A stretch of DNA of 60,908 nt from Nautiliaceae bacterium (GCA_027062285.1 JAMOTL010000007.1:1-60908); one strand, 5' to 3'. Counted from the stretch's first letter, positions 44,274 through 54,539 are shown. Made by a program: numbers and translations. Notes: generated from the sequence alone by a model not told the origin.

Positions 44274-45962
44274 ATGAGAAGTGACGAAATAAAAAAAGGA
44301 TGGCACAGAGCCCCTCACAGAAGTCTGCTTAGAGCATGCGGACTTAAAGACGAGGATTTTGACAAACCTTTTATCGGTGTGGCAAACAGCTTTATTGAAA
44401 TAATCCCGGGACACTTTTTCTTAAATAAATATGCGGAAATTGTAAAAGACGAAATCAGAAAAAACGGATGTGTTCCTTTTGAATTCAACACAATCGGTGT
44501 AGATGACGGAATTGCTATGGGTCATGACGGAATGCTTTACAGCCTTCCAAGTCGTGAAATTATCGCAAACTCTATTGAAACGGTTATGAACGCTCATAAA
44601 CTTGACGCACTTATTTGTATTCCAAACTGCGACAAAATTACTCCGGGTATGGTGATGGGAGCCCTTAGAGTAAACGTACCTACTATCTTCGTAACGGGTG
44701 GTCCTATGAGAGCAGGTCATCTGCCTGATGGTACTCCGATTGATTTGGCAACGGTATTTGAAGGGGTAGGAAAGTTTGAAAAAGGCGAACTGGATGAAGA
44801 AAAATTATATCAGCTTGAATGTCTGGCATGTCCTGGCGGCGGAAGCTGTTCTGGTATGTTTACGGCAAACTCTATGAATACCCTAATTGAAGCTATGGGA
44901 ATAGCTCTTAAAGGAAACGGAACTATCTTAGCACTTACGCCTGAGAGAGAAGAATTACTAAGAAAAGCTGCAAGAAGAATTTGTGAAATAGCAAAAGATG
45001 AAAAGCTTAGCGAACAATATAAAATTAGAAATATAATAAACGAAAAAGCAGTCCATAACGCGTTTGTAGTTGATATGGCAATGGGTGGAAGCAGTAATAC
45101 TGTACTTCACATGATGGCAATCGCAAAAGAAGCTGGAGTTGATTTTGACCTCCACAAACTAAATGAAATAGCAAAACACACTTCCCACATAGCAAAAATT
45201 TCCCCGTCTCTTCAGACGATACATATGGAAGATATCCATAGAGCCGGTGGAATGAGCGCGGTTATGAAAGAAATCAGCAAAAGAAGCGATACGATTCTTT
45301 ACCTTGACAACCCAGTAATCGAAGGCGGTACGGTAGCGGACAGAATCAAAGACGCCGAGGTTAAAGACTACACGGTTATTCATCCGGTAGATAACCCTTA
45401 CAGTGAAGTTGGAGGTTTAGCAATACTGTTTGGTAACCTCGCTGAAGAAGGATGTGTAATTAAAACAGCGGGAATTACAGGTGAGAGAAAATTTACGGGT
45501 AAAGCGGTTTGTTTTGATTCTCAACAAGAAGCAATAGAAGGAATTACCTCAGGAAAAGTAAAAGAAGGCGACGTGGTTGTCATCAGATACGAAGGTCCAA
45601 AAGGAGGACCAGGAATGCAGGAAATGCTGGCACCTACAAGTCTTATTATGGGAATGGGACTGGGCGATAAAGTAGCTCTAATTACTGACGGTAGATTTTC
45701 AGGTGCGACAAGAGGTCTTAGCATCGGTCACGTAAGCCCTGAAGCGGCTGAAGGTGGAATGATTGGTCTTCTTAAAGACGGAGACATTATAGAAATTGAC
45801 GTGGATAATTTCTCTATAAACGTTAAACTAAGCGATGAAGAAATCGAAAAAAGAAAAAAAGAATTCACTCCACTTAAAAAAGAAGTACCTGGACGCTGGC
45901 TGAAACAATACAGAGCCCTTGTTACAAATGCAAGCAACGGAGCTATCTTAAAAGCCGACTGA
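44274..45962 (+). CDS. ilvD: Dihydroxy-acid dehydratase
   Basis: Iron-sulfur enzyme of valine, isoleucine and pantothenate synthesis, 562 aa. The cluster cysteines lie in [11 protein letters not shown] and [19 protein letters not shown]. Other blocks include [23 protein letters not shown] and [20 protein letters not shown]. The ATG at 44274 is preferred because AAGGA lies 5 bases upstream; the ATG six bases earlier overlaps that site. Confidence 0.96.
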   Translation: MRSDEIKKGWHRAPHRSLLRACGLKDEDFDKPFIGVANSFIEIIPGHFFLNKYAEIVKDEIRKNGCVPFEFNTIGVDDGIAMGHDGMLYSLPSREIIANSIETVMNAHKLDALICIPNCDKITPGMVMGALRVNVPTIFVTGGPMRAGHLPDGTPIDLATVFEGVGKFEKGELDEEKLYQLECLACPGGGSCSGMFTANSMNTLIEAMGIALKGNGTILALTPEREELLRKAARRICEIAKDEKLSEQYKIRNIINEKAVHNAFVVDMAMGGSSNTVLHMMAIAKEAGVDFDLHKLNEIAKHTSHIAKISPSLQTIHMEDIHRAGGMSAVMKEISKRSDTILYLDNPVIEGGTVADRIKDAEVKDYTVIHPVDNPYSEVGGLAILFGNLAEEGCVIKTAGITGERKFTGKAVCFDSQQEAIEGITSGKVKEGDVVVIRYEGPKGGPGMQEMLAPTSLIMGMGLGDKVALITDGRFSGATRGLSIGHVSPEAAEGGMIGLLKDGDIIEIDVDNFSINVKLSDEEIEKRKKEFTPLKKEVPGRWLKQYRALVTNASNGAILKAD

Positions 45963-46011
45963 CCCTCTTTTCTTTTTTTTTTGATATACTTTCCCCAAAA
46001 ACGGAACTTAT

Positions 46012-46851
46012 ATGAAAAACCTTATAAATCAGGCACTAAAAACAGCTCTTTTAATAATAAAGCTCGTAATACCTTTTTATTTTTTAGCGGATATTTTAAT
46101 TTATTTTGGAATTCTTCAAAAGATATCTTTTATTTTTGAGCCCATTACTTCCATTATGGGATTAAATCCCGAAGTTTCGCTGTCAATTGCCGCAGGAGTG
46201 CTTTTTAATCTTTACGCAGCAATAGCTTTCGCCGCACCTCTTGGGCTGACTCCATATGAATGGACAATTCTTGGGCTTTTTTTGGGAATTGCTCACGCAT
46301 TGCCTGTGGAAAACGCTATTATGAAAAAGCTTGGAATGCCTCACTGGTATTCCACTCTTCTTAGAATCGGTGTAGGGATAATAGCTGTTATTATTTTTAG
46401 AGCTCTTCCTATTCACATAGAAGGTAAAACACTCCAAAAAGAGATAACACTTCCTGTTTATGATTCTTTTTGGCAAATGCTTGGGAACTCTTTATACAAT
46501 GCTTCCGTTTTGGCTATAAAAATCATCATTTTAATAACAATCATCATCTTCTTTATGCATTTTATCAAAGAAAAACTATTTAAAAACAAAAACCTTAGCG
46601 CCCCCTTTTCGATTATCACCGGAATAATTTTAGGGATTACTTATGGAGCGGGCATTTTAATTGCTGAGAAAAATCGTCTAAGTAAAAAAGAGCTGTTGTT
46701 TATAGGAACTTTTCTTATGATAGCCCATTCACTGATAGAAGACCCTCTTTTATTTGTGATTTTAGGAGCAAATTTTTGGGCACTGGTTATTATAAGAGTA
46801 ATTTTAGCTATTATTGTTTCTTATCTTGCCGTAAAATTTTATAAACGCTAG
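46012..46851 (+). CDS. Nucleoside-recognition/Gate-domain membrane protein
   Basis: A 279-aa polytopic membrane protein with two repeated groups of helices. Segments such as GLNPEVSLSIAAGVLFNLYAA and GIAHALPVENAIM match the nucleoside-recognition (Gate) domain also found in FeoB and CNT transporters. The second half repeats the pattern with GITYGAGILIAEK and AHSLIEDPLLF. It may be a transporter or regulator of ion flux. It converges on the next gene with a 4-base overlap. Confidence 0.72.
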   Translation: MKNLINQALKTALLIIKLVIPFYFLADILIYFGILQKISFIFEPITSIMGLNPEVSLSIAAGVLFNLYAAIAFAAPLGLTPYEWTILGLFLGIAHALPVENAIMKKLGMPHWYSTLLRIGVGIIAVIIFRALPIHIEGKTLQKEITLPVYDSFWQMLGNSLYNASVLAIKIIILITIIIFFMHFIKEKLFKNKNLSAPFSIITGIILGITYGAGILIAEKNRLSKKELLFIGTFLMIAHSLIEDPLLFVILGANFWALVIIRVILAIIVSYLAVKFYKR

Positions 46852-47345
46852 ACATATATTTCAAATTTTTGATTAAATAAATTATCAAAAAGCTCTTTTG
46901 CTTTTTTAAGCTCTTCTATACCTGCTTTTATACTTTTTAATACCTCATCAAAAGTATTTACTCCTTCTTGTTTTAACGCATTTAGATGGTTTTGATTTTT
47001 TATAGGCGGAAGATATGATTTTAATCTATTTGCGGCATTCTTTATTACTTTTTCATTTATATCTTTTTGTTTTAAAAATTCTTTAAGCATAGGTTTTATC
47101 TTTTTGAAAGCCTCTTTTATCTCTTTTATATCGTTTTCATCAAGCCCGTTACCCTCATAATGAAATTCATAACCGAACTGATGAGTAAGTGTTAGTTCTT
47201 GAGAAACAGAAGTTCTTGTTTTAGTAAAATGATTTTCAGCTTCAATAGAATCAAACATTTTTAAATCTATTTTATCTCCGCTGCTGGTAGTAAAAGAAAA
47301 ATTAAAATTAGCAGAATTTGAAGCATATTTGCAGATATTTAGCAT
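46848..47345 (-). CDS. Conserved hypothetical protein, 165 aa
   Basis: Not recognised. The first 60 residues look beta-rich and include FNFSFTTSSGDKIDL and SQELTLTHQFGYEFHYEG. The rest is helical (EIKEAFKKIKPMLKEFL and AGIEELKKAKELFDNLF). No signal peptide or membrane helix is seen, and nothing points to a pathway. It lies between the Gate-domain gene and the AMMECR1 gene. Confidence 0.6.
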   Translation of the reverse strand: MLNICKYASNSANFNFSFTTSSGDKIDLKMFDSIEAENHFTKTRTSVSQELTLTHQFGYEFHYEGNGLDENDIKEIKEAFKKIKPMLKEFLKQKDINEKVIKNAANRLKSYLPPIKNQNHLNALKQEGVNTFDEVLKSIKAGIEELKKAKELFDNLFNQKFEIYV

Positions 47346-47386
47346 AACAAGCCTTTTTATTTAAAATCGGCAAGGAAGAGAAAGAA

Positions 47387-47971
47387 TTAATCTTCTTCCT
47401 CTACTTCTATTGCCTGATATCTGTAAATTGTCGGATGGAATTTCAGACAATCTCCAGGAAGCCCTGCTTTTAAACATAAATGAGCAAAGAACAAATCAAA
47501 CATAGGAAGTTCTTCCCATACAGCCGGTAAAAAAGTCGCCTGATGATTACCGAGTTGCAGTATCACTCCATCAACACCCGGTCTTATTTTTCTTCTCAAA
47601 TCTTCGACATCTTCATATTCCACTTTTTCAGGAATAGTAAGAACGCTTACTTCAATTTTTACCCTATCAAACTCTTCAGGAGTTAGCGGTGGAAATCTCG
47701 GATCATCAAAAGCGGCCGCTTTTGCGTTTGCCACCACATCGTCAATCAACGGACGATATGGAAGAATCGAACCTATACATCCCCTTAAGTTACTTCCTCT
47801 TGGTTTATCTTTTAATTTTAATGTAACAAACGTAGCTCTTTTTTCCTCAAGCCACGGATATGTTTCCACCCATTCATCTCTATTTATTAATTTTTGCCCT
47901 TGAAACTCTTCTAAAATTGAAAGTCTTGCTAATTTTGGCAAGATTTTATATTTTTCTTTTAAATTTTCCAT
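47387..47971 (-). CDS. AMMECR1-domain protein (AmmeMemoRadiSam protein A)
   Basis: A 194-aa protein with the AMMECR1 signature NLRGCIGS and the PLIDDVVANAKAAAFDDPRFPPLT block. This domain occurs with a Memo-type dioxygenase fold and a radical SAM enzyme in the AmmeMemoRadiSam group; those partners are not in this window. The biochemical role is not established. A GATATAAT box lies just upstream near 48000. Confidence 0.85.
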   Translation of the reverse strand: MENLKEKYKILPKLARLSILEEFQGQKLINRDEWVETYPWLEEKRATFVTLKLKDKPRGSNLRGCIGSILPYRPLIDDVVANAKAAAFDDPRFPPLTPEEFDRVKIEVSVLTIPEKVEYEDVEDLRRKIRPGVDGVILQLGNHQATFLPAVWEELPMFDLFFAHLCLKAGLPGDCLKFHPTIYRYQAIEVEEED

Positions 47972-48013
47972 ATTCCCCTCCTCAAAAACTTTTATATATT
48001 ATATCACAAAATT

Positions 48014-50653
48014 TTAGCCAATACCACTAAACTCATTTATAAATTTCTTCATTTCATCAAGAGGCATAGGTTTAGCTATCAAATACCCTTGAATCACATC
48101 ACATCCGAGATTTTGCAATATTTCCATCTGCTCTTTTGTCTCAACACCTTCCGCCACCGTTTTTAGTCCGAGCTCTTTAGCAAGAGTAATTATAGTTTTC
48201 ACAAGAGCATAATCTTTTTTTGATTTTGTAATGTTTTTTATAAAACTCATATCGATTTTTAAAATATCAAAATCAAGTTCTCTTATATAAGTAAAAGTGG
48301 AATATCCTGTTCCGAAATCATCAATAGCAATCCTGAAATTTTTATTTTTTAAGATATCAAAAATTTCTCTTGTATATTCAATATCACTTGCTATCTCTCT
48401 TTCGGTCATTTCAATAGTAAGAGGAAATGAGGTAGTCTCGAAAAATTTATAAATATGGTCTTTATCTTTAAAAGAATGGGCTGAAAAATTAAAAGAGAGA
48501 GGAATTTTAAGTTCTTTTAAATAATAAGGGACTTTTTCATACATTTTTTCTTCTATATATTTTATAAGTCCGCTTTTCTCAGCATAATCAATAAAAAAAT
48601 AAGGAGAAATGATCTCATTTTCTTTAACAATTCTTATTAATGCTTCAGCCCCTATTATATTTTTAGTAGCTAAATCATAATACGGTTGAAAAAAATATTC
48701 AAATTCATCATTTTCCAATGCATGTATGATTATATTTTTAGCATTCATTAAATGTTCAACTTCTTCTTTTATAGCTGTATTATAAAGTTCATAACTGTTT
48801 TCCCCGTTTTTTTTAGCATATTCGAGTGCTATTGAAGCCTTTTCAATCAGCTCATGAATATCTTTAGCATCTTTTGGATAAACTGCTATTCCCATATTTA
48901 CACTTATATTCCCAAGTGTTTTTATCTTAGATATCAGTTTTTGAACCACATTCGCCAAATTAGAAATTTCATCCAGCTTCACTAAAAGTGCGAATTCATC
49001 GCTTCCTATTCTTGCTATTACATCCTCTTCATAGGAAAATGCTTCTAAAAATTCTGCAAATTTTTTTAAAAGCAAATCCCCGTAAATACTTCCTTTTATT
49101 TGATTTAAAGCTTTAAAGTTTCTGATATCAATTAAAATCAAAGCATATGTATTTTCTTTATTTAGATATTTGTTGGCATTAACAATAAATCCTTTTCTGT
49201 TAAGTAGTCCCGTCAATTCATCTTTTACCAATGAATCCTGAAGTTTTTTCTTTTCCGTAACATCAATACCAAGTGCCACAAAATATAATTCATCATCAAC
49301 CTCTACAGGAACGATTTTAAGCTGTAAGTAAAAATATTTTCCTTGTTTATTTTTTTCTATAAATAAATCTTCAAAAATTTCTTTATCTTCGAGTTTTTTC
49401 CATAATTTTTTATAAAACTCATCATCTTGATAACCTGATTTAAAAATTTTTGGAGTTTCACCTATTATTTCTTTTTTTGAATACCCGCTCAGATTTTCTA
49501 CAATATCATTTGCATATAAAATAGTTCCGTTTTTATCGGTAATCAATACCCATTGATAACTTTTTTCTATCGCTTCTTTTAACACATTTAAAAGCATCGT
49601 CTGAACGATATGATTATTGGCATATTCCACCATATGCTGAAGCTTTTTATATTCATCAAGCAGTTTGTCACTGAATTCATTTTTATATTTACTGAAAATA
49701 ACCATCTCCCCGTTATCTAAAGGAATATAAAGATAAGAACCTTTTACAAGGATTTCTCTACTGCTCCCTTTTAAATCAACCTCATCATCTCCATATAAAT
49801 AATTTTTATATTTCAAATATACTTTATATCCGCTTTTTTCTATTGCTTTTACAACACTGTTAAAAAAATCTTTTTTAGTGGAATGTTTTATTACATGTTC
49901 ACTTATTTCATCTATTATCTTTGAAAAAATTTCCCTTTTAACCGAATTGCTTACATCTACTAAAAGCGTCATTCCGGCATACTTACCATCGAAAATTATC
50001 GTATTCGTATAAGTATTAAAAAAGAAGCGCTTTTGATTATATACAAACTCTATATTTTCTCTCGAATGAAAAAATTCATTTCCTTTTTTTCTCTCTTTTA
50101 CATATTTAATTAACTCTTTTTCAGATACATTTTTTATCAAATCCGCTAAAGAAAGCTCATGTATTTTTTCACATGAAACACCCAGCACTTTACAAAAATA
50201 ATCATTAGCATATAAAATATTATCTCTAAAAATCAAAAATCCTACGTTTAAAGATTTTTTCAGACTTGTAATTAATATTTCATACTCTTTTTCTTTGCTT
50301 ACGTTTTCGTTAACACCTATACAATAAATTTTATTTTCATCTTTTTTTACTAATGTTATCCGTGTTTTTATAAAAAAGATTCTGCCGTCTTTTCCGTAAA
50401 ACCTATGTATGGTTTCAATATATTTTTTTTCGCCTCTTGCCAATTTCATTAATTCTGTATGATGATTTTTATAATCATTTTCAAACATATGTTTTTTAAT
50501 AAATTCAGGAGTAAAATCCTCTTGTGACCATTTAGTATATCCATCAAACTGCAAAAATTCAAATTTTTCAAGTGTTCCGGTTTTAAAGTTATACTCCATA
50601 TAATATATATTTGAAGCTATATTTTTCAAAATTTCTTCACATCTAAAATCCAC
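48014..50653 (-). CDS. PAS-GGDEF-EAL cyclic di-GMP protein
   Basis: A cytosolic 879-aa protein. PAS-like domains occupy about 1-130, 140-235 and 350-470, the last with ITDKNGTILYANDIVENLSGYS. A GGDEF domain follows at about 475-635, with signature SDEF in place of GGDEF. An EAL domain (about 645-875) has EALIRI, FNFSAHSF, DDFGTGYST and AEGVETKEQ intact. It is probably a phosphodiesterase for cyclic di-GMP; the cyclase half may be only regulatory, although SDEF forms can be active. The FlhB-like gene is directly upstream. Confidence 0.9.
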   Translation of the reverse strand: MDFRCEEILKNIASNIYYMEYNFKTGTLEKFEFLQFDGYTKWSQEDFTPEFIKKHMFENDYKNHHTELMKLARGEKKYIETIHRFYGKDGRIFFIKTRITLVKKDENKIYCIGVNENVSKEKEYEILITSLKKSLNVGFLIFRDNILYANDYFCKVLGVSCEKIHELSLADLIKNVSEKELIKYVKERKKGNEFFHSRENIEFVYNQKRFFFNTYTNTIIFDGKYAGMTLLVDVSNSVKREIFSKIIDEISEHVIKHSTKKDFFNSVVKAIEKSGYKVYLKYKNYLYGDDEVDLKGSSREILVKGSYLYIPLDNGEMVIFSKYKNEFSDKLLDEYKKLQHMVEYANNHIVQTMLLNVLKEAIEKSYQWVLITDKNGTILYANDIVENLSGYSKKEIIGETPKIFKSGYQDDEFYKKLWKKLEDKEIFEDLFIEKNKQGKYFYLQLKIVPVEVDDELYFVALGIDVTEKKKLQDSLVKDELTGLLNRKGFIVNANKYLNKENTYALILIDIRNFKALNQIKGSIYGDLLLKKFAEFLEAFSYEEDVIARIGSDEFALLVKLDEISNLANVVQKLISKIKTLGNISVNMGIAVYPKDAKDIHELIEKASIALEYAKKNGENSYELYNTAIKEEVEHLMNAKNIIIHALENDEFEYFFQPYYDLATKNIIGAEALIRIVKENEIISPYFFIDYAEKSGLIKYIEEKMYEKVPYYLKELKIPLSFNFSAHSFKDKDHIYKFFETTSFPLTIEMTEREIASDIEYTREIFDILKNKNFRIAIDDFGTGYSTFTYIRELDFDILKIDMSFIKNITKSKKDYALVKTIITLAKELGLKTVAEGVETKEQMEILQNLGCDVIQGYLIAKPMPLDEMKKFINEFSGIG

Positions 50654-50655
50654 AA

Positions 50656-50934
50656 CTAACTCCCACTTAGCTTTGCTTTTTGTTCCAAATTATAAAGCCA
50701 TACGAATACTTCGGCTACGGCTTGATAAAGCTCCGGCGGAATTTCATCATTATTTACTTTCAAAAGAGAATCTACAAGAAGTTCATTTTGAAAAAGAGGT
50801 ATATTAAATTCTTTTGCTTTTTGAATGATTTTTTTTGCTATTTCTCCTTTTCCTTTCGCTACTATCTTAGGAGCTAAATTTTCATAAGCTTTATATTTAA
50901 GTGCCGCCGCTTTTATATTTGTAAATTTTTTCAT
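50656..50934 (-). CDS. FlhB C-terminal homologue (FlhX-type export switch domain)
   Basis: A 92-aa protein matching only the cytoplasmic end of FlhB/YscU export-switch proteins: AAALKY, PKIVAKGKGEIAKKI and NIPLFQNELLVDSLLKV...IPPELYQAVAEVFVWLY. The NPTH autocleavage site is absent, as the part begins downstream of it. In Campylobacterota, stand-alone forms (FlhX) can substitute for the cleaved C-terminal part in flagellar export. It overlaps thpR by 38 bases. Confidence 0.85.
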   Translation of the reverse strand: MKKFTNIKAAALKYKAYENLAPKIVAKGKGEIAKKIIQKAKEFNIPLFQNELLVDSLLKVNNDEIPPELYQAVAEVFVWLYNLEQKAKLSGS

Positions 50935-51385
50935 ATTTCGGCCCCTTTTTTGTCAAAGTAGATTTATATAAATAAACATCAAACGGAACTTCAAACGTTT
51001 TATCATCCCATTTTTTAAGCTCTTCAAAAAATTTTTTATCTTTAATATTTTTAATTCTACATAAAGTTATATGAGGCTTAAAAGGCTTATCATCCTTTAT
51101 GTCAAAATAATTATTAATCTGTTTATTAACCTTATCGATATTCATACTATCGGCTTTTAAATATAAAACTTTATTCCCAAACATTCCTATTCCGTTAATT
51201 TTTATCTTCTCATCAGGAATTTCTAATGGGATCTGATATTTTTCAGGTTCATCTTCACCTATAAATTTGTGCGTTAAATGTAAATTCCAACCCTCTACCC
51301 ATTTTCCTTCCACAAATCTTCCTAAATCCTGTTTAATAACTCCATAAATGGGAAGAGTAACGGGAGTAGCTATAAAAAGTCTCAT
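50897..51385 (-). CDS. thpR: RNA 2',3'-cyclic phosphodiesterase (2H family)
   Basis: A 162-aa 2H phosphoesterase. The two HxT motifs are HLTHKF (about 36-41) and HITLCRIK (about 125-132). These form the symmetric active site that opens 2',3'-cyclic phosphate ends to 2'-phosphate. The enzyme was first named 2'-5' RNA ligase. It could act on the same kind of RNA ends as the RNA ligase at 41.9-43.0 kb, although the two genes are 8 kb apart. The start overlaps DUF2905 by 4 bases. Confidence 0.88.
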   Translation of the reverse strand: MRLFIATPVTLPIYGVIKQDLGRFVEGKWVEGWNLHLTHKFIGEDEPEKYQIPLEIPDEKIKINGIGMFGNKVLYLKADSMNIDKVNKQINNYFDIKDDKPFKPHITLCRIKNIKDKKFFEELKKWDDKTFEVPFDVYLYKSTLTKKGPKYEKIYKYKSGGT

Positions 51386-51591
51386 TGAAATATCCTTGAA
51401 ATTATGTAAAAAATAGCACTTAACACAATACTGATAATAATCGAAGAAGTAATAGGAAAGTAAAATACGAAATTATCTTTTTTTATTACTATGTCACCCG
51501 GAAGATGAAAAAGCGGAAAATCCTTAAATAAGTACATTAAAAGCCCGATGATTATAAAAATAACCCCGATAAAAATAAAAATCTTAGCCAT
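51382..51591 (-). CDS. DUF2905 small membrane protein
   Basis: A 69-aa protein with two membrane helices (about 5-22 and 45-66) joined by the conserved LPGDIVIKKDNFVFYFPI, the mark of DUF2905. Its role is unknown. The ATG at 51591 is chosen over a GTG two codons upstream, because AAGGC sits too close to the GTG. It heads the operon with thpR, the FlhB-like gene and the PAS-GGDEF-EAL gene. Confidence 0.82.
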   Translation of the reverse strand: MAKIFIFIGVIFIIIGLLMYLFKDFPLFHLPGDIVIKKDNFVFYFPITSSIIISIVLSAIFYIISRIFQ

Positions 51592-51609
51592 TTTCACGCC
51601 TTTTTTCTT

Positions 51610-51631
51610 ATTATATCAAATTAGCTATAAT
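51610..51631. promoter_or_regulatory. Divergent -10 boxes of DUF2905 and leuC
   Basis: Minus-strand TATAAT at 51610-51615 (in TTTGATATAAT) faces leftward to DUF2905. Plus-strand TATAAT at 51626-51631 faces rightward to leuC. The two boxes are only 10 bases apart, so the promoters must overlap and may compete. Confidence 0.6.
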
Positions 51632-51651
51632 TTCATTAAAAAAGGAATGTT

Positions 51652-52929
51652 ATGCCTATGACGATAACTGAAAAAATCTTCGCCGAGCATATAGGACGCG
51701 AAGTAAAGCCGGGTGAAATTATTATGTGTGATGTTGATATGACTATCGGTAATGATATTACCACTCCTATTTCAATAAGAGCTTTTGAAGAAAGCGGAGC
51801 CGAAAAATTAGCAAAACCGGACAATTTCGCAATAGTTTTAGACCATTTTATTCCTCCAAAAGATATAGCCAGCGCAAATCAGGCAAAAATTAATAGAGAA
51901 TTTGCTTACAAACACAATCTAAAAAACTTCTTTGATGAAAAAGATATGGGAATTGAACATAGATTATTGCCTGAAAAAGGTCTGGTAATTCCTGGAGACG
52001 TAATAATTGGAGCGGATTCTCACACATGTACGCACGGAGCTTTAGGGGCATTTTCAACAGGCATGGGTTCTACTGATATTGCTTTTTGTATGATTACGGG
52101 CAAAAGCTGGTTTAAAATTCCTGAGAGTATCAAAGTGGTATTTACAGGAAAAAGAGGCGAACACGTATATGGAAAAGATTTAATTTTAGAACTTATTAGA
52201 AGAATAGGAGTGGACGGGGCACTTTACAAAGCCCTTGAATTCACCGGAGACACTATTGAGAACCTTCCTATGGATGATAGAATGTCTCTTTGTAACATGG
52301 CGATAGAAGCCGGAGCGAAAAACGGAATTATCGCTTATGATAAAATCACCGAAGAATTTTTAAACGAAGTCAAAAAGTATAATCCTCTAAGAGCTGAGCC
52401 AAAAATACACTATTCAGACCCAGATGCCAAATATGCTCAAGTTATCGAAATTAACGTTGAAGAACTTGAACCTATGGTGGCATATCCGTATCTTCCAAGT
52501 AACGGAAAACCAATCTCTCAAGCCGTAAAAGACGATATCGAAATTCATCAGGTATATATCGGAAGTTGTACAAACGGAACTCTTAGTGACCTAAGAACGG
52601 CAGCTGAAATTTTAAAAGGCAAAAAAGTTCATAAAAAAGTAAGACTGATAGTAACGCCGGCTACTCAAAGAATTTATAAACAAGCCGAACACGAAGGCAT
52701 TATAGATACATTAATCGACGCCGGAGCGGTTGTGGCAAATCCAACATGTGGTGCATGTCTTGGTGGATATATGGGTATTTTAGGTGATGGTGAGAGATGC
52801 GTGGCTACTACAAACAGAAACTTTAGAGGTAGAATGGGAAGTAGAGAATCCGAAGTTTATCTAAGTAACGCCGCTGTTGCCGCAGCAAGCGCAATTGCCG
52901 GAAAAATAGCAGACCCTAGGGATTTATAA
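51652..52929 (+). CDS. leuC: 3-isopropylmalate dehydratase large subunit
   Basis: Iron-sulfur aconitase-family enzyme of leucine synthesis, 425 aa, the archaeal/short bacterial type. The substrate and cluster motifs are DHFIPP, GADSHTCTHGALGAFSTGMGS, YIGSCTNGTLSDL and NPTCGACLGGYMGIL; the 4Fe-4S cysteines lie in the last two. Homoaconitase-type substrates are possible for this subfamily. leuD and leuB are not in the window. A terminator overlaps the stop codon. Confidence 0.93.
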   Translation: MPMTITEKIFAEHIGREVKPGEIIMCDVDMTIGNDITTPISIRAFEESGAEKLAKPDNFAIVLDHFIPPKDIASANQAKINREFAYKHNLKNFFDEKDMGIEHRLLPEKGLVIPGDVIIGADSHTCTHGALGAFSTGMGSTDIAFCMITGKSWFKIPESIKVVFTGKRGEHVYGKDLILELIRRIGVDGALYKALEFTGDTIENLPMDDRMSLCNMAIEAGAKNGIIAYDKITEEFLNEVKKYNPLRAEPKIHYSDPDAKYAQVIEINVEELEPMVAYPYLPSNGKPISQAVKDDIEIHQVYIGSCTNGTLSDLRTAAEILKGKKVHKKVRLIVTPATQRIYKQAEHEGIIDTLIDAGAVVANPTCGACLGGYMGILGDGERCVATTNRNFRGRMGSRESEVYLSNAAVAAASAIAGKIADPRDL

Positions 52930-52939
52930 TCCCTTTTTT
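52919..52939 (+). terminator. Intrinsic terminator of leuC
   Basis: GGGATT, a 3-base loop and AATCCC form a 6-bp stem followed by six T. The leuC stop codon (52927-52929) lies partly in the stem. Confidence 0.8.
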
Positions 52940-53012
52940 ATTATTTTAAATTAACTGCTTAATTAATTTTATCTATTATCCTTTATTTAGTTACAGACGC
53001 TTTTGATTGGAC

Positions 53013-53039
53013 GAAAAAAAGCCCGTTATTTAACGAGCT
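53013..53039 (-). terminator. Intrinsic terminator of the rhodanese gene
   Basis: On the minus strand AGCTCGTTA pairs with TAACGGGCT (nine pairs including one G-U) around a 2-base gap, followed by TTTTTTT. The stem contains the last two codons and the stop of the rhodanese gene. Confidence 0.82.
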
Positions 53040-53499
53040 GAACTTTTACCGGTCCTAAATTAAGAGCGTTTTCAATAATTCCTCCGTCTTGAATCCATGC
53101 TTTAATTCCGCCTTTTAATACATATACGTTTTTAAATTTGTACCATTTCATAAGAGTAGCTGCTGCTAAAAGCGCTCTATGACCTGTTCTACAAACTACC
53201 ACATATTTCTTGTTAGGTTTTATTTTTCCTTTTTTTACCGCTCCATAAAGCACACCTCTTGGAACATGTATTGTTTCAATATAATCAATGTGTCCAGCTA
53301 AAAATTCCGCCGGCTCTCTTACATCTAAAATCTCGAATTTTTTATTCCCAGCCATCCATTTTTTAACTGTTTTTACATCTACAAAATGATTTCCGACTAT
53401 TTTAAGTGCCGCCTGCTTTTGCGCTTTTACACCCTCAAGAGGATTATAAGCAAATAAAAGTCCTACGCTCAAAAGTCCTGCTAATAGTAATTTTTTCAT
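53026..53499 (-). CDS. Periplasmic rhodanese-domain protein
   Basis: A 157-aa exported protein with a signal peptide (about 1-18, MKKLLLAGLLSVGLLFAYN). One rhodanese domain follows, with EILDVREPAEF and the active-site loop VVCRTGHRA containing the catalytic Cys. The loop length fits sulfurtransferases. Periplasmic rhodaneses are common in sulfur-reducing Campylobacterota and may carry polysulfide sulfur, but this role is inferred. A terminator overlaps its end. Confidence 0.85.
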   Translation of the reverse strand: MKKLLLAGLLSVGLLFAYNPLEGVKAQKQAALKIVGNHFVDVKTVKKWMAGNKKFEILDVREPAEFLAGHIDYIETIHVPRGVLYGAVKKGKIKPNKKYVVVCRTGHRALLAAATLMKWYKFKNVYVLKGGIKAWIQDGGIIENALNLGPVKVQLVK

Positions 53500-53570
53500 T
53501 CTCTCTCCTTTTTTTTATTATAATAGCATATTATTTAATTAACATTGATTTAAGTCAATAAAGGCGGTTT

Positions 53571-54539
53571 ATGAATTATCTTATACCTGAGTGGGAAAAA
53601 CAGAGTTTCGTCCAGCTTGTATTTCCACACAAAAATACGGACTGGGCATGCTGTTTAGAAGAAGCGATAAATACATTTAGTGAAATAGCCTACGCAATCG
53701 CCCAATATGAAAAAGTTTTAATTTGCTATGAAGATAAAAATACTATATCTCACCTAAAACACAAAAATTTTATCTTTCGTAAAATCAAAAATAATGATAC
53801 ATGGGCAAGAGATTTTGGGGCTATCAGCATAAAAAAAGATAATCAAGTAAAATTGCTTGATTTTAAATTCAACGGCTGGGGACTTAAATTTCCGGCAAAC
53901 TACGACAACCTCATTTCAAGAAAACTTTTTAATATCCATAAAAGTTACAATTTCGTACTGGAAGGCGGAAGCATTGATACAAACGGAAAAACTCTTCTTA
54001 CAACATCACAATGCTTGCTTGAGCCCAACAGAAACTATCCTATGACAAAAGAAGAGATTGATAAATTTTTAAAGCAAGAACTTTTTGTGGATAATATAAT
54101 ATGGCTAAATCACGGTTTTTTAGAAGGAGATGACACCGACTCTCATATTGATACATTAGCCAGATTTATAAATGAAAATACCATAGTCTACTGTTCTTGC
54201 AAAGATAAGAGTGATATTCATTATAAAGAACTTAAAAAAATGGAAGAAGAGCTTAAAAAGACCTCTTTTAATATTATTCCGATTCCGATTCCCAGCCCAA
54301 AATACTGGAACAATCACCGTCTTCCTGCCACTTACGCCAATTTCTTAATAATAAACCAAGCCGTACTTTTGCCAATCTATGAAGACAAAAAAGATAAATA
54401 CGTTTATGATCTATTTTGTGAAATATTCCCTGATAGGGAAATTGTCCCTATCAACGCAAATACTCTAATAAAACAGCACGGCTCGATACACTGTATAACA
54501 AAGGAGTATTTTAATGAAGATTTTATTAGCGCCCAGTGA
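53571..54539 (+). CDS. aguA: Agmatine deiminase
   Basis: A 322-aa enzyme of the peptidylarginine-deiminase fold that converts agmatine to N-carbamoylputrescine. Active-site segments are NDTWARDFG, LEGGSIDTNG, DDTDSHIDTLARF and the terminal HGSIHCIT, which holds the nucleophile Cys. It supplies putrescine and so connects to NspC-dependent polyamine synthesis. It overlaps yaaA by 26 bases. Confidence 0.9.
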   Translation: MNYLIPEWEKQSFVQLVFPHKNTDWACCLEEAINTFSEIAYAIAQYEKVLICYEDKNTISHLKHKNFIFRKIKNNDTWARDFGAISIKKDNQVKLLDFKFNGWGLKFPANYDNLISRKLFNIHKSYNFVLEGGSIDTNGKTLLTTSQCLLEPNRNYPMTKEEIDKFLKQELFVDNIIWLNHGFLEGDDTDSHIDTLARFINENTIVYCSCKDKSDIHYKELKKMEEELKKTSFNIIPIPIPSPKYWNNHRLPATYANFLIINQAVLLPIYEDKKDKYVYDLFCEIFPDREIVPINANTLIKQHGSIHCITKEYFNEDFISAQ